Below, piece by piece: positions 1 through 5,723 of a stretch of DNA of 11,067 bases; within the stretch, counting starts at the first letter, position 1, and every line of letters starts with the position of its first letter. Made by a program: the position numbers and the translations under genes. Under the pieces are notes generated by a model. It was given only the letters and a program-made list of their open reading frames with translations. It ran no database searches and was not told the origin of the DNA. Origin of the DNA: Caldithrix sp. (GTDB taxonomy: Bacteria > Zhuqueibacterota > Zhuqueibacteria > Oceanimicrobiales > Oceanimicrobiaceae); NCBI GenBank assembly GCA_004357015.1, contig SMXE01000197.1, forward strand, positions 1 through 11,067. Direction: 5' to 3'.

Positions 1-906
1 CAGAACGCCAAGTTTGCTGACCTCTTTGGTTTTGAACGATTCAGGATCGTCCAGAACTTCGCCATCACGGTTGCCAAGAATATTGGTGGAGAACCAGCCG
101 TTCAGACCCAGACAGCGCGCTTTCAGCCCCGGCGCCAGGATAGTCTTCATTAACGTTTGGCCGGTCTTGAAATCTTTCCCCATGATGGGAACGCCCTGTT
201 TCCTGGCAAATTCAACCATTGCAGGAAAGTCGACCGACAGGTTGGGTGCGCCGTTGGCGTAGGGAACGCGTTCGGCGATGGCTGCGTAGGCATAGAGCAT
301 GCTGGGCGCAATGGCCGGATGATTGTCCTTCATTGCCTGTTCGAACGCAGCCAGATCGTCAAAGATTTCATCTTTAGGATCCAAGTAGATTTCAGTGCTG
401 CCGCACCACACCATTGCCACTCGGTCCAGGTTGTGCTCACGTTTGAAATTTTGAATGTCTTCTCGGATCTGTTCCATCAGGTCCCATTTCCTGGCAGCGG
501 ATTTTATGTTGGTGCCATTGAGCTTTTTGACGTACTGTTCATCAAAGACAGCTTTCCAGGGGCGAATTTGTTCGAGTTCGGGCTTGATTTTTTCAAGTAG
601 ATATCTGTCCAGCACGCCGGATTTGGTCGCGGCCTCAAAACAGTTGTCCTCAAAAATATCCCAGCTGCCGAATACAAGATCGTCCAGCTCGACAAGCGGC
701 ACAAAGTCTTTGATTTTCGGCGTCCGGTTGTCCGTTCTTTTGCCGAGGCGAATCGTACCCATTTGAGTAACAGATCCCACGGGCTTTGCCAGACCCTTGC
801 GCACAGCGATGACGCCGGCAATGAAGGTGGTTGAGACTGCACCCAAGCCGGGGAGCAGTACTCCCAGCTTGCCTTTCGGCTCTTCGATGTTGATATGCTT
901 ATCCAA
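1..906 (-). CDS. inositol-3-phosphate synthase (MIPS), 3' end outside window
   Basis: NAD-dependent cytosolic enzyme that isomerises glucose 6-phosphate to 1D-myo-inositol 3-phosphate, the first step to inositol lipids. I translated 302 in-frame codons that run off the window at position 1; the family is usually about 430-440 residues, so roughly the last 130 are missing. Visible hallmarks are the N-terminal dinucleotide-binding stretch LPGLGAVST (18-26), GSTEIYLDP (169-177), the active-site block GKDFKTGQT (243-251, with the conserved Lys247) and NGWFSTNILGNRDGEVL (269-285). No ATG is available near the start. TTG at 906 is chosen because a GGAGGG Shine-Dalgarno lies 7 nt upstream and the first residues lead straight into the nucleotide-binding fold. 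The gene follows the phosphatidyltransferase after a 98-nt gap with no terminator, so co-transcription is likely. Family assignment is near certain; the start is well supported. Confidence 0.95.
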   Translation of the reverse strand, partial: MDKHINIEEPKGKLGVLLPGLGAVSTTFIAGVIAVRKGLAKPVGSVTQMGTIRLGKRTDNRTPKIKDFVPLVELDDLVFGSWDIFEDNCFEAATKSGVLDRYLLEKIKPELEQIRPWKAVFDEQYVKKLNGTNIKSAARKWDLMEQIREDIQNFKREHNLDRVAMVWCGSTEIYLDPKDEIFDDLAAFEQAMKDNHPAIAPSMLYAYAAIAERVPYANGAPNLSVDFPAMVEFARKQGVPIMGKDFKTGQTLMKTILAPGLKARCLGLNGWFSTNILGNRDGEVLDDPESFKTKEVSKLGVL

Positions 907-913
907 AATGTAT

Positions 914-919
914 CCCTCC
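914..919 (-). promoter_or_regulatory. Shine-Dalgarno deciding the TTG start of the MIPS gene
   Basis: GGAGGG on the minus strand, separated by 7 nt from the TTG at 906. No ATG or GTG alternative lies close by in that frame, so this site fixes the start. Confidence 0.75.
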
Positions 920-1004
920 GGTCTTCATGTTGCGTGGTGAATATTACCGCAGATAAACGCTGAAGCGTTCAAATGCGTTCCAAACAAGAGTTTAATTGAG
1001 AAAG

Positions 1005-1676
1005 TCAATCTCCGAGGAGCACGTCCATTTCCTTGGACGTCAGCTTGATCTTTTTCTTACCGTTCTCCTGTGTCCAAATATGATAAATTCGCTGAATGGC
1101 TGTGATGTTTGCAAAAATGGCAATCAGAATAATCGCGAAGATCAGCACATACATGTGAATGACAGCGCCAAACCCGATGTAAACCACGCGTTCCGGACGC
1201 TGCATGATCCCGACCTTGCATTCAAATCCCAGCGCTTCTGCGCGCGCTCGAACATAACTCACCATCACAGCACCACCCAAGGCAAACGACACCGCCACCG
1301 AAGTGATAAACATGTCCGCCCTGACGAAATAAAACGCCAGTCCGAAAAACATGATGACTTCCGAGTAGCGATCCAGCGTAGAATCGTACAACGCGCCGAA
1401 CTTGGTGACCCTGTTCGATAGCCTGGCCACCTTACCATCCACGATGTCAAACGTGCCTGCTAGCAGAATGATGGCGCCGGCAATACGCAAATAACCGGTG
1501 GCGAACAGAACAGCAGCGCCCACTGTCAGGATAAACCCGATGGTGGTGAAGAAGTTCGGATTCAACTCAAGCTTGATGAAGAAGTCGATCACCGGCTGAA
1601 TCAGCTTCAGGTACCAATCCTTGACGCTGTCCGGAAGTATGTTGATTTTCATTTTGAAAAGCTTAAACGCTGCCAA
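1005..1676 (-). CDS. CDP-alcohol phosphatidyltransferase, probable phosphatidylinositol phosphate synthase
   Basis: Integral membrane enzyme of 223 residues. It carries the complete CDP-alcohol phosphotransferase signature D77-x2-D80-G81-x2-A84-R85-x8-G94-x3-D98-x3-D102, whose aspartates bind metal and CDP and include the catalytic base. Several hydrophobic helices surround it (roughly 44-60, 62-76, 105-118, 122-142 and 163-190). NPNFFTTIGF (39-48) before the signature and YVRARAE (141-147) and QRPER (159-163) after it resemble inositol-phosphate-using members. Being next to inositol-3-phosphate synthase, it probably joins CDP-diacylglycerol to inositol 3-phosphate to make phosphatidylinositol phosphate. 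A phosphatidylglycerophosphate synthase or other head-group specificity is not excluded by sequence alone. The start is TTG, 3 nt after the rsmI stop, with AAGGAGG inside the last rsmI codons, indicating coupled translation. An in-frame ATG at codon 9 lacks a ribosome-binding site. Confidence 0.85.
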   Translation of the reverse strand: MAAFKLFKMKINILPDSVKDWYLKLIQPVIDFFIKLELNPNFFTTIGFILTVGAAVLFATGYLRIAGAIILLAGTFDIVDGKVARLSNRVTKFGALYDSTLDRYSEVIMFFGLAFYFVRADMFITSVAVSFALGGAVMVSYVRARAEALGFECKVGIMQRPERVVYIGFGAVIHMYVLIFAIILIAIFANITAIQRIYHIWTQENGKKKIKLTSKEMDVLLGD

Positions 1677-1679
1677 ATG

Positions 1680-2390
1680 TCAACCTCCTTTTTGTTTTCC
1701 TGCCCCCTCTATGACCAGGACGAACTCACCCTTTAGTTTGAGCTGCTCAATATCCGAATTGATCTCAGTTAAGCTGCCCCGCACGACCTCCTCGAACTTC
1801 TTGGTCAACTCTCTCACCACGACTATCTGACGGTTGCCGAGCGTCGCCTCAAGGTCGCGCAGTGTTCGGACTACCCGGTACGGTGATTCGTACATGACCA
1901 TCGTACGCGGCTCATTCCGCAACGTTTCCAGCCTGGTTTTGCGGCCTTTTTTCACCGGCAGAAATCCCTCAAAAACGAAGCGGTCGGTCGGCAGGCCGGA
2001 CAACACCAGTGCCGGTACAAAAGCTGTGGCGCCGGGGATAGTCTCGATTCGTAAGCCATTTTCGATGCAGGTGCGTACCAGCCGGAACGCCGGATCCGAG
2101 ATGCCGGGAGTGCCGGCATCCGATACAAGAGCGAGCCGCGCCCCCTCTTGCAGCCGTTTGATCAAAGAAGGTATCTTCTTTTCTTTGTTGAAATCGAAGT
2201 AGCTGGTGGCAGGGGTGCGGATATTATAATGCTGCAGAAGAATCCGTGTGTGCCGCGTATCTTCTGCAGCGATCAAATCAACGTTCGATAAAACCTCAAT
2301 CGCCCTGAACGTAATGTCCTTCAAATTGCCAATGGGCGTACTGACGATGTAAAGTGTTCCTGGTGGCAATTCAGGAGTGACATCGTTCAA
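1680..2390 (-). CDS. rsmI: 16S rRNA (cytidine(1402)-2'-O)-methyltransferase RsmI
   Basis: Cytosolic SAM-dependent enzyme that 2'-O-methylates C1402 in the decoding centre of 16S rRNA. The 236 residues show the full series of family motifs: STPIGNLKD (17-25), AAEDTRHT (41-48), VSDAGTPGISDP (89-100, part of the SAM site), IPGAT and SGLPTDRF (118-138), MYESPYR (166-172), RELTKKFEE (193-201) and the closing GEFVLVIEG (221-229). It is shorter than the E. coli protein of about 286 residues because it lacks the C-terminal extension, a common short form. The start is TTG with a GAGG Shine-Dalgarno 7 nt upstream and 27 nt after the lysine aminotransferase stop. Its final codons carry the ribosome-binding site of the next gene. 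The pairing with lipid and lysine genes looks like chance operon packing rather than a shared function. Confidence 0.97.
   Translation of the reverse strand: MNDVTPELPPGTLYIVSTPIGNLKDITFRAIEVLSNVDLIAAEDTRHTRILLQHYNIRTPATSYFDFNKEKKIPSLIKRLQEGARLALVSDAGTPGISDPAFRLVRTCIENGLRIETIPGATAFVPALVLSGLPTDRFVFEGFLPVKKGRKTRLETLRNEPRTMVMYESPYRVVRTLRDLEATLGNRQIVVVRELTKKFEEVVRGSLTEINSDIEQLKLKGEFVLVIEGAGKQKGG
1684..1690 (-). promoter_or_regulatory. Shine-Dalgarno deciding the TTG start of the phosphatidyltransferase
   Basis: AAGGAGG on the minus strand, 7 nt before TTG at 1676, embedded in the last codons of rsmI. It favours the TTG over the ATG eight codons further in. Confidence 0.75.
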
Positions 2391-2397
2391 GCTCGGA

Positions 2398-2401
2398 CCT
2401 C
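2398..2401 (-). promoter_or_regulatory. Shine-Dalgarno for the TTG start of rsmI
   Basis: GAGG on the minus strand, 7 nt before TTG at 2390. The only nearby ATG is out of frame, so TTG is the likely start. Spacing is the same as for the two downstream TTG genes. Confidence 0.6.
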
Positions 2402-2417
2402 GTTAAACCGCAACTGC

Positions 2418-3752
2418 TTATTCTTTGGCATGTAGTTCAGCCAGACTTTTTCTGAGCACGCTCATGGCCTCATCAACAAGATCAGTCGTCAGATTGAGCG
2501 ATGGCCGAAAACGGATGGCGCGTTTGCCTGAGCTCAAAGCGATGACGCCGTTATTGAAAAGGCTTTGCAAATACCGATTCCTGATTTCCGTGCCGGGCAA
2601 GTCAAACGCGATCATCAAACCGCGGCCACGCACGGCGCTCACCAGACCCTCAAATTCGCCTGCGAGTTGCATCAACTGGTTGACGAAATACTCACCAACT
2701 TTACTTGCATTCTCGATCAGATTCTCCGTGACGATGATTTCCAGATACTTGCGGAAGCGCACCATGTCTACAAGATTGCCACCCCACGTTGAGTTAATCC
2801 GGCTCGATTCGTGAAAGACGTTGTTTTCCACCTCGTCGATGCGTTTGCTGCACAAGAAGCCGCAAACTTGCGTCTTCTTGCCGAAGCAAATCATGTCGGG
2901 CTCGACACCAAAATGCTCGTAACACCACATCTTGCCCGTGAGCCCCACACCGGTCTGAACCTCGTCCAGGATGAGCATGATCTGGCTGTCGTCAGCAATG
3001 GTACGCAGGGCGTGGAAAAACTCTTTGCGGAAATGCCTGTCGCCGCCCTCGCCCTGAATAGGCTCGATGATCAGGGCCGCGATGTCATCTGGATTGGCAT
3101 GAATCGCTTGTTTGATTTCGTTAACCGCCTGACGCTCCAACGCCACCACTTTCTCAAGGTTCTCATCGTTCAACGGAAATGTGATTTTCGGATTGGTGAT
3201 CCGTGGCCAGTCGAATTTCGGGAAGTACTTGATTTTGTTCTCTTCCGTGTTGGTCAGCGACAGGGTGTAGCCAGTGCGGCCGTGAAACGCCTCTTTGAAA
3301 TGAATGACCTGCGTGCCTTTTTCCTCTTTGTAGCCCTTCTGAAAATTCTTGCGCACCTTCCAGTCAAACGCCGCCTTCAGCGCATTTTCCACCGCCAGCG
3401 CACCACCACTAACCAAGAAAAGGTAGGGCAGCGAGTCCGGCACAGCATGCTCGGAAAAAACCTTTACAAACTCAGCCATCTCAGTCGTGTAGAAATCAGA
3501 ATTAGACGGTTTCATCAGAGCCACGCTCAGCAGTTTTTCCTGAAACTCCGGATCGTGCATCTGGGGGTGATTGTGCCCCACCGGTACCGTGGCGAAGAAT
3601 CCAAACAGGTCAAGGAATTGTCGATCGTTCAAAGAATCATAAATGTAGCTTCCCTGGCTGCGCTTCAGGTCGATTACCATCTGGTCGTACCCGTCCACCA
3701 GCATGTGTTTTCTGAGGACTGGAAAAACTTCAGCAGGTGTCAGTTTAATCAC
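2418..3752 (-). CDS. lat: L-lysine 6-aminotransferase
   Basis: PLP-dependent class III aminotransferase moving the epsilon-amino group of lysine to 2-oxoglutarate, giving glutamate and 2-aminoadipate 6-semialdehyde. The 444 residues closely resemble, from memory, the mycobacterial enzyme Rv3290c over the whole length: KHMLVDGYD (15-23), KPSNSDFYT (81-89), VSGGALAVENALKAAFDWK (114-132), FHGRTGYTLSLTNT (156-169), EPIQGEGGDRHFR (230-242), LDEVQTGVGLTG (262-273), CFGKKTQVCGF (289-299; the PLP lysine is one of Lys292/293) and NSTWGGNL (320-327). The LDE and FGKKTQVCG blocks distinguish it from ornithine and GABA aminotransferases. The start is GTG, with AGGAG 10 nt upstream, slightly long spacing; no better start precedes codon 17. 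It lies 222 nt downstream of the aldehyde dehydrogenase that would use its product, and 27 nt before rsmI. I see no convincing promoter of its own. Confidence 0.95.
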   Translation of the reverse strand: MIKLTPAEVFPVLRKHMLVDGYDQMVIDLKRSQGSYIYDSLNDRQFLDLFGFFATVPVGHNHPQMHDPEFQEKLLSVALMKPSNSDFYTTEMAEFVKVFSEHAVPDSLPYLFLVSGGALAVENALKAAFDWKVRKNFQKGYKEEKGTQVIHFKEAFHGRTGYTLSLTNTEENKIKYFPKFDWPRITNPKITFPLNDENLEKVVALERQAVNEIKQAIHANPDDIAALIIEPIQGEGGDRHFRKEFFHALRTIADDSQIMLILDEVQTGVGLTGKMWCYEHFGVEPDMICFGKKTQVCGFLCSKRIDEVENNVFHESSRINSTWGGNLVDMVRFRKYLEIIVTENLIENASKVGEYFVNQLMQLAGEFEGLVSAVRGRGLMIAFDLPGTEIRNRYLQSLFNNGVIALSSGKRAIRFRPSLNLTTDLVDEAMSVLRKSLAELHAKE

Positions 3753-3881
3753 AGTTGCAGTTCTCCTGAATCTTTTTCTCTTTCAAATGCTCTGAAAATT
3801 TTAAGAGTAGCAATAAAATTACCTTGGCTGTATTCGTTTTGAACTTAGTCGTTTCATATCAACAAAGTTCTGTGAATGGTT

Positions 3882-3948
3882 GGCGCTAAAGCGCCTAAAC
3901 TAATTTTAGCCGTAGCCCATCTTTGGTTGCGGCTCGGCCGCGTTAGGC
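3882..3948. repeat. REP-like palindromic element in the aldehyde dehydrogenase-lat gap
   Basis: The 222-nt gap 3753-3974 has no gene but holds a cluster of palindromes. GGCGC-TAAA-GCGCC (3882-3895) is a perfect 5-bp stem with a 4-nt loop, and GCGGC-TCG-GCCGC (3929-3941) is a perfect 5-bp stem with a 3-nt loop. They are flanked by imperfect outer arms (GCCTAAAC at 3893-3900 and GTTAGGC at 3942-3948). The layout and GC-rich stems in an A/T-rich gap resemble REP/BIME elements. It could equally be a U-tract-less terminator or an mRNA stabiliser after the dehydrogenase gene. Only one copy is visible here, so repetition in the genome is inferred. Confidence 0.45.
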
Positions 3949-3974
3949 TCTCAGTGGTTCACGAATGAGTCAGG

Positions 3975-5462
3975 TTAGTAGTTATCAATTTGCGCGCGTT
4001 GCAGTTTACCGGAATAGTCCACGAACACGGTCTTGGTTTCTGTGTAGAATTCGTAGACTTCCCAACCGCCTTCGCGATGGCCGTTGCCGGTTTCCTTCAC
4101 GCCGCCGAACGGCATGTGCGCCTCGGCGCCCATGGTCGGGCCGTTGATGTACGTGATGCCGGCTTCGATATCGCGCATGGCCCGAAACGCCTGATTGACG
4201 TCGGCGGTGTAAATCGAAGAAGACAGGCCGTACCTGGTGTTGTTCAGCACCTTGATGGCTTCGTCAAACGAGCCGATTCGGAGGACGGAAAGCGCCGGGC
4301 CGAAGATCTCTTCCTTTGCGATGCGCATTTCCGGCGTCACTTCGGTGAAAATTGTGGGCTCGTGAAACCAGCCGTTGGCGCATTCGCCTTCTTTGTAAGG
4401 ATGCCCGCCGAGCGCCAGCTTGGCGCCTTCTTCCCGGCCAATCTTCACGTAGCCTTGCACCGTCTCCACCTGGTCTTGATTGATCATCGGGCCAACCTGT
4501 GTCTCCGGCTTCAGCCCATCACCAAGCTTGAGATTTTTCGCCGCCGAGACAAGCATGTCCATAAATTTGTCGAAGACTTTCTCGTGCAGAATCAGCCGGC
4601 TTGTGGCGGTACAGCGCTGGCCAGTGGTGCCGAAAGCACCCCAGAGCACGCCTTCGAGCGCCAACTCCAGGTCGGCGTCGTTCATTACAATCTGGGCATT
4701 CTTGCCGCCAAGTTCCAAAGAGACACGTTTCAGTGAATCAGAGGCGGCTTTGGAAATGGTCTTGCCGACGCCAGACGAACCAGTGAAAGAAATAAGATCA
4801 ATCCCCGGATGGTTGATCAGCGGCGTGCCAACGCCAACGCCCGTGCCGTGTACGATATTGACCACTTTGGGCGGCACACCCGCTTCCAGCAGAATTTCTA
4901 TAAAAGTCGTGGCGGTTAGCGGCGTGTCACTGGCGGGCTTGAAAACAACGCAGTTGCCACAAACCAACGCCGGGAAAATTTTCCAGGTTGGGATGGCCAT
5001 GGGGAAGTTCCATGGTGTGATAATGCCGGCGACACCCATGGGTACACGGATGGACATGTTGAATTTGTTTGGCAACTCGGACGGTACCGTGTGGCCAAAC
5101 ATGCGCCGGCCCTCGGTGGCGGCATAGTATGCCGTATCGATGCCTTCCTGCACGTCGCCTTTGGTTTCGTCGAGGACTTTGCCCATCTCACGCGTCATAT
5201 TTTTTGCGAGCTCGTCTTTGCGTGCACTCATAATGTCGCCGACGCGTCTCAGAATATCTCCCCGAGCCGGCGCCGGGGTCAGGCGCCAGGCGTCAAACGC
5301 TTCGCGCGCCCCTTTCACTGCTGCGTCCACATCCTCTTTGCCGGACTTCGGGAAGGTCCCAATGACTTCATTCCAGTTGGCGGGATTGCGATTCTCAAAG
5401 GTCTCGCCACTCATGGCATCTACCCATTCGCCATCGATAAAATTCCGGTACTTTTGACTCAT
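3975..5462 (-). CDS. NAD(P)-dependent aldehyde dehydrogenase, probable 2-aminoadipate-semialdehyde dehydrogenase
   Basis: Cytosolic aldehyde dehydrogenase superfamily enzyme of 495 residues, full length for the family. Visible catalytic features are the oxyanion Asn152 in TPWNFP (149-154), cofactor-binding Lys175 in FKPAS, the FTGSSGVGK nucleotide loop (226-234), general base Glu250 in LELGGKN, nucleophile Cys284 in GQRCTATSR, and Glu385 in the KEEIFGP block. The tail with GNGHREGGW is typical of semialdehyde-type members. Because lysine 6-aminotransferase follows on the same strand, the likely substrate is 2-aminoadipate 6-semialdehyde, giving 2-aminoadipate; that substrate is inferred from context. 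ATG at 5462 is chosen over the upstream in-frame ATG at 5552 because GAGG sits 8 nt before it and homology to the family begins there. A near-consensus promoter lies about 120 nt upstream. Confidence 0.9.
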   Translation of the reverse strand: MSQKYRNFIDGEWVDAMSGETFENRNPANWNEVIGTFPKSGKEDVDAAVKGAREAFDAWRLTPAPARGDILRRVGDIMSARKDELAKNMTREMGKVLDETKGDVQEGIDTAYYAATEGRRMFGHTVPSELPNKFNMSIRVPMGVAGIITPWNFPMAIPTWKIFPALVCGNCVVFKPASDTPLTATTFIEILLEAGVPPKVVNIVHGTGVGVGTPLINHPGIDLISFTGSSGVGKTISKAASDSLKRVSLELGGKNAQIVMNDADLELALEGVLWGAFGTTGQRCTATSRLILHEKVFDKFMDMLVSAAKNLKLGDGLKPETQVGPMINQDQVETVQGYVKIGREEGAKLALGGHPYKEGECANGWFHEPTIFTEVTPEMRIAKEEIFGPALSVLRIGSFDEAIKVLNNTRYGLSSSIYTADVNQAFRAMRDIEAGITYINGPTMGAEAHMPFGGVKETGNGHREGGWEVYEFYTETKTVFVDYSGKLQRAQIDNY

Positions 5463-5488
5463 TCTTTTGACCTCATCATGAAAGACTC

Positions 5489-5570
5489 TGACGAACTCGA
5501 TCATACATCCGTTCGTCAATGTAACATTTGTAAAAACAAGACTTACAACCATGTTCTCAGGGACGGATGT
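5489..5570 (-). promoter_or_regulatory. structured leader with two competing hairpins
   Basis: In the transcript of the aldehyde dehydrogenase leader, ACATCCGT (5570-5563) can pair with ACGGATGT (5512-5505), a perfect 8-bp stem. GTTCGTCA (5511-5518 on the plus strand) is the exact inverse of TGACGAAC (5489-5496), giving another perfect 8-bp stem with a 14-nt loop. The two stems share bases 5511-5512, so both cannot be complete at once. A further 6-bp hairpin (GTTTCA/TGAAAC, 5569-5585) sits at the predicted transcript start. No known riboswitch was recognised, and the Shine-Dalgarno at 5471-5474 lies outside both stems. The 5489-5518 dyad could instead be a repressor site on DNA. Confidence 0.4.
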
Positions 5571-5590
5571 TTCAAAAAGTGAAACTCAAA

Positions 5591-5619
5591 ATATTAGCAA
5601 AAAATCGAGTAAAAGTCAA
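5591..5619 (-). promoter_or_regulatory. sigma-70-type promoter for the aldehyde dehydrogenase gene
   Basis: On the minus strand the -35 box TTGACT (5619-5614) is followed after exactly 17 nt by the -10 box TAATAT (5596-5591). Both are close to the sigma-70 consensus and lie in the gap between the glgC stop and the dehydrogenase. Transcription would start near 5584, leaving a leader of about 120 nt. Confidence 0.75.
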
Positions 5620-5659
5620 GGAGAAAGGGTTAGGCGAGGGGGGGTGAACTTTGATGTCA

Positions 5660-5712
5660 CTCAATCATCCCGATTGAGACGCAAACGGGGTCGTTTGCAC
5701 CACGAGGGGTGG
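5660..5712. promoter_or_regulatory. tandem perfect hairpins after glgC, possible terminator or operator
   Basis: CTCAATC-ATCCC-GATTGAG (5660-5678) and GCAAACG-GGGT-CGTTTGC (5681-5698) are two perfect 7-bp inverted repeats only 2 nt apart. A smaller CCAC-GAGGG-GTGG dyad follows at 5700-5712. They begin 11 nt after the glgC stop, where a transcription end is expected, but no U-tract follows on the minus strand. They also lie about 40-100 bp upstream of the dehydrogenase -35 box, so an operator or activator role is possible. Confidence 0.5.
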
Positions 5713-5723
5713 ACCTTTTCAAA

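Noticed and set aside
504..842. Minus-strand open frame of 112 codons
   Set aside because: It is in another frame of the inositol-3-phosphate synthase gene, whose own frame matches the family throughout.
941..972. Possible promoter before the MIPS gene (TTGAAC, TAATAT)
   Set aside because: The spacer is 20 nt and the -35 is weak; an adjacent small hairpin at 955-970 is too short and lacks a U-tract to be a terminator. Co-transcription with the phosphatidyltransferase is simpler.
2811..3842. Plus-strand open frame of 343 codons
   Set aside because: It lies fully antisense to the well-supported lysine aminotransferase gene, has no recognisable domain, and is explained by the codon bias of the opposite strand.
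3753..3880. Promoter directly upstream of lat
   Set aside because: Candidate boxes such as TTCAAA-16-TAATTT match consensus poorly; nothing comparable to the two strong promoters elsewhere in the window.
5463..5552. Longer aldehyde dehydrogenase from ATG 5552
   Set aside because: The extra 30 residues do not look like the family, the ATG has no ribosome-binding site, and ATG 5462 has GAGG at 8 nt; the stretch is better read as structured leader.
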